Made by a program: the position numbers and the translations under genes. From Saturnia japonica (taxonomy: Eukaryota; Arthropoda; Insecta; Lepidoptera; Saturniidae): a stretch of DNA of 64,000 nucleotides. The notes below the pieces were generated by a model that saw only the letters and a list, made by a program, of their open reading frames with translations, had not been told where the DNA came from and searched no databases. Of the stretch, positions 51,501-60,856 are shown one piece after another (positions within the stretch are counted from its first letter, which is position 1; the number at the start of each line of letters is the position of its first letter). The stretch is taken from NCBI GenBank assembly GCA_033032175.1, contig CM065326.1, positions 11,240,001 to 11,304,000 of the forward strand, written 5' to 3'.

Positions 51501-54500
51501 ATGAATACCGTAGAAGATATCACGGATTCAAAATTACACGCAACCAAAAAATAATACAGCGAAACGGTTGGCAGGCAATCCGCACCTACTATCAATACTA
51601 AAGCGATAAACTGTAAATCATGTATTTTAAACATATAATACACCACTATGTAAATTGCAACCATGCGAAGCTGAGGCGGGTCGCTATTTGTATAAAAATG
51701 GTAAATATTTGGGTAACCGCACTAATACAAAATTTTATCCCATTCGTTACAGCCGAACCACAATTTCCGCTTATATTATAAAAAACACTACTAGCCTGTT
51801 AAGATCCCATAACTGGGCAAAGGCAAATATCCAAAAGAGGCACGAGATTAATATCACTACAGCCCAAAATTTATTGGAGATTTGAAATGAAGAGAAATCA
51901 AGAGATCTTTGTTTTCCCACTTCATGTTTGTAATAATTCTCAAGTGTTCTAGTTCCCTCACTATATTTTCGTTCATCTGTTGCTGATAATATCACTTAAT
52001 AGTAAAAGTACGCGAATTCAGAAAAAGACGTAGGTAAATGGCGATACTCGAACCTACGGATATCGGCCAGATATTTCAGTGGTTTTAATTATTTGGCCAC
52101 CATTAACTCATTTATAATATCTTCATATATATGTTTTTATATTAACTTATACTACAAAGAGTAAAGCAAAATAACGAGAGAAAAAATGGCAATCATAGAC
52201 CCAACTCTGTTGTACTGTATTAAGTAAGCAAAAGTATTTTGAAGTTTTGTGTAGATATAAAGGTTAATTCAATACAATATAATTTTAAGAATGTAGAATA
52301 GAATTTAGATCTATCATTGCAAAATTAAATGGATTTGCTGGCAAGCCTGTTAGATGAAGATCCATTATGAATAATGTCGTTAATGCAAAATAAAATGACT
52401 TTGTTGATAAGCCTGTTAGATGTGGATTAATGCTAGATAATGTAATTGAAAAGGTCCAAAAAAAAGATAATTGATTACTCTTTTTTATCAATATCATTTC
52501 CATCGTAATATGCGAATCCTACTACATCAAGAGGCGTTCTACCAATGTAGTCCTTGATATTAGGCTCTGCACCTGCAGCTAGCAGTAAACGAGCGCAATC
52601 ATATTTTGCATTCGAACTTGCTGCATGCAGGGCAGTCCACCCTGGTTGAATGAGGGGTAGCTGAAATTAAAAAATCTAGGCTAATTAAACTGATAGACCA
52701 GAAAGGTCAAAGTGTTCTCTTAATCATACTTAATGCTTAGTAAGAACCCAAATACTTTATCAAAGATGGGGAAAGTGGGACAAAAGAAGTAGGGATCCAG
52801 ACTGAGACAGAGAAAGAGATAGAAAGTGAATTTAATAACATATATTTTAATTGATAGAAAAATTAGAAGCCATCCACAATTTTTTTGTATCGTAGTTTAC
52901 GCAGTATTTTCGGTGTAAAAAGAAGCAATTCTCGAGTAAAGAATAAGGAAAAAACAATTTTTAACAAAAAAGAAAACCACCTTTAATGATTTTCAATGCC
53001 AATGCCAATGAAATTAAAATAGGATCACCCTTGAGGTATCCCCTATCCAATAAAAAGAATCATCTAAAATCGGTTCATAAACAGAGAAGAACATCCATAA
53101 AAAATATATACATTCGAATTAAGTAACAAAAGTCTTTTGTTGAAGTCGGTTAAAAAGAAAATGTACTCACACTCTTTTGCAGACCCCTACAGTGGTGGTC
53201 TATGTTATCGAGCCAATCTTTTGGCAGCATCATGTTTACTTCGTCCGTTTTACAGCGTACGTTGATTATATCTCTTATCGCTATGCTTGTCGTTAAATTA
53301 ACTATTTCACTTTCTATTTCAGATGTTACTCTGTCTTTTAATTTTTGTTGTAACGCTGAAATTGTTTATTAGGAAAAATATGCTTTCTTGGTGAGATATC
53401 ATGGGTCTCACGTAACCGGGGTAGCATTTTAAAAAGTTCAGATGTCGTCAATTGTGCCCATTACATATTAGCAGCCCACAAACGAAGAAACAGTGATCTT
53501 GGTTTGGGATACTTGTCGTCAATTGGACCACCTCCATCAAACGAAACATTTAGTTAAAATTTGAAAGTGATATGCTTCGGTTCGTGTTGGGTTGCTAAAC
53601 TTTGATTGTGTCTACTAAACAGATAAAATATGATAAATGGTAGGTACATATTATTTTCTGAATTGATTCTATTTTATTTCCACTAAAGGCGTTTCTGGTA
53701 AATACATGCATGAAAGCATACTAAATATTTAGTCAGAAATTGAATAGAATGATTAAATCTAGTGTAGCTGTGTTGAGAATCGGATGGGTTATTCGATACC
53801 CCTGATATCTCGTATAGAAAACTCAACTTTGTAAAGTAATAAACGAACCTTGAGGAAAATCAAGCAAAATTGCGATTTCTGAAATATTTCCCGACCACGC
53901 AGCCAAATGCAGTGGAGTACGTCCACACCTGTCAACTCTTTTGTTATTAGCCCCATAATCCATAAGCATTAGCAAAGTTTCACCGCCTGTCAAAGCTGCC
54001 AGATGACAGGCAGACACACAACCCAAGTGACATGTCGCATTGGGATTTGCACCAAGATTTAGAAACCTGAAATTACAAACTTATGAATAGTTATATTTGA
54101 AAAAAAAATATAGAGCAGCACGTATTAACTTAAGCAATTCTATCCTTTCCGGGTAGTGTTTAAAGAGAACTAAGTCTATTTGGACTTATGCTAAATAGGC
54201 AAATGTTATGTTTAAGAAGCACACGCGTCACAGTATTTTTGCTTAAAAGCGACCGTGTTTTTTCTTAATAATGCTAGATTCCAGTCTATAATTAAATATT
54301 CTTTATTTTGTATAGACTTTTAAAAGTTACCTACTTATTAACGTCAGGTTTTGCGAACTTAGCTTAAAATAAGATTGCGGCTAAAATAACCTTGTGTTGA
54401 GTAGGGGTTCCAGAGACCCTTGGGGTTGCAGGGTTCAAGGTCGGCAAGGCGCTAGTGACACCTATGGTATTACAAGCGTCTATAGGCTTGTTTGCCGCCT

Positions 54501-57500
54501 TTATAGTATAAAAAAAGAAGATTAAAACTTGTGGTTAACTACAAGCACTAACTAGTACATGAGGTTTTCCATCTTAGCTTTATGTAGTAAAATAACCTAA
54601 CAGTTACTGATATCGTGTGAGATTGCAGTCTTGTTGGTGTAGGTATATCATTGTATGGTAATGAGTAAACATTTTTAGTTTGTTACACGAGCAACCTTCA
54701 TTCATTCATTAAACAAATGTAATATTTCCAGGGTTTCGAAGTGAAAAAGAACCCTAATAGTTTCGCCATGTCTGTCTGCCTATTCGCGGCTTAGCTCAGA
54801 GATTCTTAGTACTAGAAAGCTGTATTAATATTATTATATATACATAATATTAATAATGCCGAAAAAGTTGTAAATTAAAAACTTGAAAAACAATTATTTT
54901 TGGGTACCTCTCTTCCCCACACGTAACATGGAGAAAATTAACGGTAATTGTATATATAACAAAGTTAAGAGGAAAGCTATCACAGCTAAGTAGGCTTTAC
55001 ATAAAATGTACTTAGAAAAGTAACTTCGTACAAACTCCATCGACAATTACTTAAAGCTTCTCCTCTAAAGGGGCCCACTGACTTACAGTTTACCTGAAGT
55101 TTTTTGTCTTATCAGTCAGCCTTCCGTCCAATGATCAAATATTGGCTCTGTTAACCGTCCATGTCCACGCACTAGCAGGCGGCTACAGGAAGGCAATAGT
55201 CAGTCGGCAGTTAACTGTGTGTTTGATTTGGCATTGAGGTTACGGACTGTCCAACCGATACCTGTCAACTGAGACTCGTATCATCGAGGGTCACACACTC
55301 GCAATTCGCTTATGCCGTCAGTCCAAAATCTTAAAAGAAACTTTAAGTGTATGTCGGTGAACTGTTAGTCAGTGGAGTCCTTTAGTCTGCATATTGAGAC
55401 AGGCAACTACGGAACCCTACACTGCATGTGGCCCGACAGGCACTTAGCAATATCTTTTTTAACTGTCTTCTTAAATGAGTATTTTTACCTTTCGGCTTCT
55501 AGTCTGTTACAGTTTTTGATAGCGTTTAGTAGTTCAGTATTTAATCTTCGCAAGCGACGGTCACTCCTTCTGAAGAATTTGGGCAGCGAGCCTGTACTCA
55601 TGAAGTTCGGTGCCGGCATTTCCGTTGACGTCGACTGCTCCGCGTACCGATGCCTCGGAGAACCCTGAGACGTTCCTCTGGGACAAAATGGGTCCGGGTG
55701 ACGTACTATCTCTATTAGGTGATACCCGCGACTTCATCTGCAGTGTTTATTATATTAACACCACGGTATGAAAATACATCACTAAACGTTTAGTGTTAAT
55801 AAACATGGAAGTTTATTAAAACTATAATAACTTTTTATTAAATGAAGATATCGTGATCATTTCTTTTTTAAATTAGGACCAAATGTCTAAGGAAAAAAGT
55901 AAAAAATTATAATCAAAAACTATACAGTAATTTTAGCGTGATGCGCGCACAACTGCAAACCTAAATCATTTTATTTATAGAAATTACAAGTGCATGTAAT
56001 CTTTCCGAACCTTTATTCTATAACAGATACCCCTTATCAACATGATAATGGTATATATGGGCATATACCTGTTAGCCATTAACGCGGCAGAGAAAAAGTG
56101 GGTCACTTTGACAGGCTTTACCACTATATGCCCTACCTCTCTTATCTCCATTTTTCAGTGTTTCGTCAATAGCGGGAACTTTAAAATGATATCTGAATCA
56201 TTAATTTTGATGCAGAATTAATAAAGATATGACGATGCTTCGAAAAAACACCTTTGAGAAATAATATGTGATCATCAAAATATATTTATTTATTTATTGT
56301 CACATCAACAACACATTCACAAAATATTATATTATCGAACACAACACAAGTTGAGGACTATGTGAAGTATCTTTACATATATGCACATCTTATTATAATA
56401 TGCCGCAGCACAACAGCAACAAAAACAAAAATTACAAATAGGTACCAGGATCGCCACAAATCAAATAAAATAGCGAATAATTCATACAATTTTTAGCGAA
56501 AATTACAGAACGAGCAATAAAGATGGCAGTATAAAGATTATTTTTATTAACATCGCTATATAATTCTTTAAGCCGATTCATAGGTGAACAGATATTAGTT
56601 CGGAAATGTGTTTTAGAAAAGGTTCTTTGAATAGGAAATTTTGGTATCTTCCTGGGAACATTTAGATTCAATTCTTCTAATACATCATCTTCTAAATTAA
56701 CTTCATTAACAAGCTTCATCATCACCTTCATCATCGCTATTTTTGGAATGTGATTTTACCTTCAGGTGTGTCAGTATTGTTTTAGAAACAGAAAAAGGGC
56801 AAGACAATTTTTAACAAAAAAGGAAAAAACAACTTCAATGATTTTGACAAGTTTCCTGGTGTATCTTCGAAGTTGAAGGTCCAATGTCAATGAAATTAAA
56901 ATGGGACTACCCTTGAGGTATACCAAACCAATCAAAAAAAGAATCATCCAAATCGGTTCATAAACAAAGAAGTTATGGCTGAACATCCATAAAAAAAAAA
57001 GATTCGAATTGAGTTACCTCCGTCTTTTTTGAATTCGGGTAAAAAGAGATATTAAATACTTACGATTCAATATCAAACAAACTGTGGCTTCTACCTCTGG
57101 GCGAAGGAGGTGAATTTGGGCTATTTTTAGTAGACTTGAGTGGTAATAGTTGTATGTCGTCATCGTATGAATCTCTTGCTTCATCTGAAAAGATGTATTT
57201 TTGTTTAGAAAAAAAAAAATGTATATACATATGTACGTACGTGAAAAAACAACAATTAACTCCAATAATGTTATACCGCATGCCAACGACATTATAAAGT
57301 TAGCTACCTATCAATAAGGCGAATTCATTTTACCGACTTTTTCATTAATATAGTGTACAAAATTAACGTGTGTAATTTTGATTATAGATTTGTTTCTTTT
57401 TAGTGTCGTTCTGGTCGGATTCTTTTTCCTGTTTAGCTCCCATCAGCCAATCGTGCGTTAAGTGACTCTACTCTTTTTTTTATATTTGATTATGATACAA

Positions 57501-58460
57501 TGTCTAAATCAGAATCTTGTAGTAGGTACCTGCGTATACGTTACAAAACGTTAATTTGTATGAAGAAGATTGGAAACCATTGATGAAGTCTATGAAATAA
57601 CTGATGTTTGAAATATGATTTAAACGAATTCAATAGTTAACAATTATGCTAGTAAACAAAATTTTATGTGAATAATATATATTATATGAATTACATTAAA
57701 GATTGATTGATCTCTGTTGAGTTAGAGCGACTTGTATAATATGTTTTTTGTATATATTACAAAGTAATTTGAGTTATCAAACACAATAACAACAAAACAT
57801 GCGTTAAAGTTAGCAAAGGTATTTAAAAAAAAGTACTCTACAGCTTAACTACCAAAAGGATTTTTTTCTTACTTTTCACATACAAATAATATATATGTCT
57901 TCCTCATTAGCCTAATGGTCGTAAGCGCGACAGCTATGATCGAGGTCCTAGGTTCGATTCCCAGGTCGAACAAAATGCTATTGGTTTTTCTATGAAATTC
58001 TCAGTAGCAGCTTGGAGTTTGTTTTTGTGCCCGATTGATTGTAATAGGCTCGCTCCCTATTACATGGGACCTAAAAAACATACAAGGCTAACTGTGGGTG
58101 TCTCTTCGGGGATACAGGCGTGATGGTATATGTATATGGTACGGTGGTATGGTATGGTATATGTTTCTTTATGTTACGTGCTTTATTTTTTTTCCACAAA
58201 AGCTGTGTAATATTTACATTTACAGATTGATTGAAGACATAATTCAGAATATTCATACAGAAAAAATAGCGCAAATTTTGTAAGACTCTTAATTTTTGTT
58301 TTAGTTTATTTATGGCGAAAATTTCTTAAAACGTGTTTGGCCTATACATAATATGAAATTGTTCATAGAATATAGTAAAAATACCTGATTGCTCAACATC
58401 TACAGCTGTTGGTCGCTTTTTCTGTTTTTCTTTCCTAATTAGAGCACTCAAACGGTCCAT
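45547..58460 (-). CDS. TRPA-type ankyrin-repeat cation channel, pyrexia-like (gene 2, one-base frameshift)
   Basis: Tandem paralog of gene 1 with the same 11-exon plan: complement(join(45547..46329, 47215..47472, 48538..49662, 50286..50444, 50748..50969, 52479..52660, 53171..53355, 53849..54066, 55489..55677, 57064..57184, 58385..58460)). Start MDRLSALIRKEKQKKRPTAV. Exon 2 encodes a Ser/Pro-rich stretch. Ankyrin repeats include TPLHLAAWSGNISEIAILLD and TALHLAAIRNNVEIAKILYK. Membrane marks: WPRHVATVTILLSW (S4), AAFVKTMVMMTSEFDF (pore), IVLMNLMVGVAV (S6). Exons 4 and 6 have exactly the same lengths as in gene 1 (218 and 182). Exon 7 is 222 bases, one short of a phase-correct length, so a TAA at 50764-50762 appears in frame. 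A GT donor after 50777 would drop the damaged end and keep phase, giving 1162 aa. It could be functional by that route, a young pseudogene, or carry a homopolymer sequencing error. Confidence 0.8.
46380..46650. repeat. Dispersed repeat, family C copy in intron 10 of TRPA gene 2
   Basis: gcggaaccctaattagtttt, aataaaagtagcacaaatta, aaatcggttcaaccgtttcg and gagataacccggaacaaaca. Shortened relative to 40410-40925. Confidence 0.55.
46850..47180. repeat. Dispersed repeat in intron 10 of TRPA gene 2
   Basis: cttcctgtacttgtccacag, gctggacgtctatggttaca, cttcttagggccatagcgtg, aagttgcataacctataacc. Same family as 30095-30325, which is in the same intron of gene 1. It is followed by a family C-like piece (gcttattgtattattttcgc). 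Confidence 0.55.
47600..47815. repeat. Dispersed repeat, family C copy in intron 9 of TRPA gene 2
   Basis: gtcaaaatcggtcgaaccgt, ttcggagattacccagaaca, cgtatatactttcatatgca, gacattacaaacaaacactt. Lies about 130 bases upstream of exon 10 (47215-47472). Confidence 0.6.
47816..48537. other. Rest of intron 9 of TRPA gene 2
   Basis: A GC- and CpG-richer stretch (47900-48030 and 48290-48420) inside the intron. It contains facing blocks: agctctggtcaaacagcggg near 47900 and its inverse cccgtccgctgtttgaccag near 48397. This suggests a TIR element of about 0.5 kb (about 47897-48420). Confidence 0.45.
49980..50130 (+). repeat. Dispersed repeat tail in intron 8 of TRPA gene 2
   Basis: gatcgagtttcttgtcggtt, cttctcgatggctgggatgt, aaccggtggtagtgttttga, catttacaagtgcctactta and aaataaatattttgattttg. 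This resembles the 3' end of a non-LTR element common in moths. Preceded by a poly-A run. Confidence 0.5.
50748..50777 (-). other. Exon 7 end of TRPA gene 2: lost base, stop and two donor sites
   Basis: Reading the minus strand, the in-frame codons after CAC GTC TGT give a TAA at 50764-50762, just past an A-run. The expected donor (after 50748, TTGCAG followed by GTAAAC) leaves the exon one base short. A second possible donor GTAAAT follows position 50777, in phase with exon 8. Confidence 0.7.
51000..52280. other. Intron 6 of TRPA gene 2, repeat fragments
   Basis: ataaatgaaagtagctatcc with gcgtctgtctgtttgttcgc at 51005-51050, aaccatgcgaagctgaggcg at 51659 and cctgttaagatcccataact at 51796 look like pieces of interspersed repeats. 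A tRNA-like box pair in reverse lies near 52030-52095 (gcgatactcgaacctacgga). No exon candidates. Confidence 0.35.
52310..52445. repeat. Imperfect tandem duplication, about 67-base unit
   Basis: aagcctgttagatgaagatc and aagcctgttagatgtggatt mark two adjoining copies. They lie directly beside the donor of exon 6 in gene 2, on the intron side. Confidence 0.55.
52945..53155. repeat. MITE-like repeat, family M copy 4, in intron 5 of TRPA gene 2
   Basis: aatttttaacaaaaaagaaa, atgccaatgaaattaaaata, ttgaggtatcccctatcc, aaaatcggttcataaacaga, tgttgaagtcggttaaaaag. Ends about 15 bases from the 5' splice site of exon 5. Confidence 0.65.
54395..54515. repeat. Dispersed repeat, family Q copy 2, in intron 3 of TRPA gene 2
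   Basis: gtaggggttccagagaccct, aaggcgctagtgacacctat, ggtattacaagcgtctatag and tatagtataaaaaaag match 18090-18260. Confidence 0.55.
54516..55488. other. Intron 3 of TRPA gene 2, right part
   Basis: No exon or clear repeat. The 55070-55330 part is richer in GC and may be a transposon fragment. Confidence 0.3.
56278..56760 (-). mobile_element. 5'-truncated non-LTR (LINE) fragment in intron 2 of TRPA gene 2
   Basis: On the minus strand an open frame from about 56734 to 56432 includes NVPRKIPKFPIQRTFSKTHF then RTNICSPMNRLKELY. This resembles the C-terminal tail of insect LINE reverse-transcriptase proteins. The stretch ends in (AATA)n at 56299-56278, a typical LINE 3' tail. 5' truncation is usual for such inserts. 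Confidence 0.45.
56805..57046. repeat. MITE-like repeat, family M copy 5, in intron 2 of TRPA gene 2
   Basis: caatttttaacaaaaaagga, gttgaaggtccaatgtcaat, ttgaggtataccaaaccaat, aatcggttcataaacaaag, ttcgaattgagttacctccg. Ends about 16 bases from the 5' splice site of exon 2. Confidence 0.65.
57895..58135 (+). repeat. tRNA-derived SINE, family T, in intron 1 of TRPA gene 2
   Basis: Full head: tcctcattagcctaatggtc (A box region) and ggttcgattcc (B box), then tgaaattctcagtagcagct, ataggctcgctccctattac, gatacaggcgtgatggta. A tatggtatgg microsatellite follows. Same family and orientation as 41868-42085. Confidence 0.7.
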
Positions 58461-58838
58461 GATCGACGACACCATACACAACAATATGTTGTTTACGATT
58501 TATTACAATTTTCCTTGTCTTCTATTATTTTGTATGACCGGCCCCATTATTACGTATTTCGCAATAGCAAAGCGATAGCAAATATCGCTAAATATTTAGG
58601 GTCCGTATAAAATTAATTTCAGTCCGCTTTCTATACATTTAAATGAAATTCTTTACGTCATAACTTTAACCAAAAATCGATTAATAAAGTTTTATACTCT
58701 TAAAATTTAATTTCCAATAATACCTTAATTATTATTTTTATACTAGCTCGACACAATGACTATATCACCTGATTGTAAGCTGAGTACAGTTCACAAACAA
58801 CGGTGACTGTCGGTGACACAAATTTTATTGGCAGTCGT
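58461..58838. other. Upstream region of TRPA gene 2
   Basis: Probable promoter and 5' UTR of gene 2, since the ATG is at 58460. No clear TATA box or initiator can be assigned. AT-rich with a short CG patch (tttcgcaatagcaaagcgat). Confidence 0.3.
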
Positions 58839-58839
58839 C

Positions 58840-59770
58840 GATATCATATGTTATGCGGAACCCCATCTGTCCGTTATTAGACTCTTGCTAGGTCCATTAT
58901 GCGTAGATATTCCGGCCGAATATTCCAGCCAGCAAAACTCCGACCAGAAGTGCAGAAGCCTCCTGGGGCATTCACAGGTTTCCCAAAGCGACCTCGGATT
59001 TTTGAGGATTTCTGCCCGTTGGGTTACAACTCCCACGCACTACAGAGTTACGTAGGTAGCGGTTCCTTCACCTTCCATGGATGCTCTGCACATTGGGCTT
59101 TCAGTGACACCTAGAACATAAAGGTGTTTGTTATGTGAACAATGGCCAGTTATAGTGCCTACCATAACACGTAGATCGTTTCTATTAAGACGAAGAAGTC
59201 GCCGCGATACTCGCAGTTCAGTGATGGGCAGTGTCACCCTCGACTGTCTACAGTCACTGGCCGTTGTCCATCGATCTTTATGTAATTCTATTGTTCTTCG
59301 ACGCAGCCACGGGCGAATCTGACTGAACGGCAGAGGCAATATGGGTGAGGACCTATCTGCAGACTGATCGAACCTCTCATTGCCATTGCATCTGCTGTGT
59401 CCTTTGATCCACTGTAGGGTTACTTTGTTATTAGTTGTAACCCGTTTCAGTGCTTTGTGACACTCGTTTATAAGCCCAGAGTCGTTTATAAGACACATTG
59501 GATACTCACCAGTCTTTGACTAAGTTTGATGCCCTTTCCGAGGCGAAAGTAACGTCTAAAATGGTTTGAGTCCTCAAAGTGGTTGGTTAGTTGGTTCCGA
59601 ACCTATGTTCATGATTTGAAGGTCAGTAGAAAAGAGGATGGTGGGAGTTGGTATCCACTGAGATAATCAGCTGAAGTCCTTCTCTTTCACAGTGTAGAAT
59701 CAGACCAACCAGATCTGACGTAATGTCATGCCGGCCGGCTGAATGGTTTCTTCATGCCTCATTTGACGGA
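58840..59770 (-). pseudogene. Non-LTR retrotransposon: endonuclease remnant joined to RNase H
   Basis: Minus strand. The 59770-59500 part shows endonuclease-like remains (CEREGLQLIISVDTNSHHP and TILDVTFASERA) with stops and shifts. From 59498 an open frame begins SGLINECHKALKRVTTNNKV and has TLQWIKGHSRCNGNERFDQS, the RNase H signature found at the C-terminus of several insect LINE clades. The end continues to RSLWETCECP and FWSEFCWLE near 58930. The whole reverse transcriptase is missing, so the element carries a large internal deletion. Clade (I, R1 or Jockey-like) cannot be fixed. Confidence 0.7.
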
Positions 59771-60856
59771 TCCTATATCATAGGAAAGAGGGACACCTTG
59801 GCTAAAAGAATATATTCCACATAATTACATATTATAACTAAGGTGCAAACAAGCGTACGGCCTGGCTGAGGATATAGGTTATAGTATCCTATAGTAGCTA
59901 CTGATACCATAGAGACCATTAGCGTATTTTGTTTAGGGTGGAGGTATTTATTTCATCTATCGGACTGCTACAAATAGACAGAAAACGCCAAAAAGTAGGC
60001 TGTCTTTAATTTTGCTTGCCCTGTAACACGTATGGATCAAATCTTGTAGCTGAATTTGAAAATAGTTTTCTCCAACCGATTGAGCTAAAATTTTGCATAC
60101 ACATTTAGTTTGAATTATAATGCATTGTTAGCTAAGTGACGTCATTCTAAATCCAATATGGCGGACTCCCAAAGATGGCAGACCAGTTATTATTAATTAT
60201 GTACCCCCATGATATAGGTTGAACATTCTAAATAACAGACGTCAAAGTTGTGCTTTGATAAATTTTAATTTAAAACAAATACTTTAACTATTGTAAAAGT
60301 CCGTGTTCGTCCTTAAAATAATTTATTGTTGTGTAATAATAATAGGAACATATTAATTTAAACCAACGTTCAAAAGAAAGTGAAGTACAATACATAAACA
60401 AAGTCAACGACTTCACGTTCAAAACTAGAAACCGTTCATAAATTCTGGGAAGTATTCGTGATAATTAAAATTATTAATGTTTACATTACACACTGCACCT
60501 TATTACTTACTATTCAATGTTCACATTGTGAACAACGTCACCTACAATATAGGCACCGTAATTGTTTCAATTTGCTTGACATTTGTAGACTAAATCAATT
60601 GCCTCACATACATACAAACATACTACTGTTTAGAATACACTTTACACTTACTCAGTAAACAGCTTAATATTACCTTCCAATACAATTTTATATAAAATTC
60701 CTGCTATTCTTTGTAATAATTTGTTTTATTACATTTGGAATTTGGATTTCTGGAACTGAAATTAAGTTTATTTAAACATTCTCGCTGCACATTCTGTATT
60801 AACTACCCTTAGCTCAGCTGTTGTGCTTACATTTTAGGTTTTGTGGAGTTACTGCG
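59771..60856. other. No gene seen
   Basis: AT-rich spacer. aaatccaatatggcggactc with ccaaagatggcagaccag at 60150-60185 looks like a dispersed repeat. Could include the 5' UTR of the following LINE. Confidence 0.35.
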
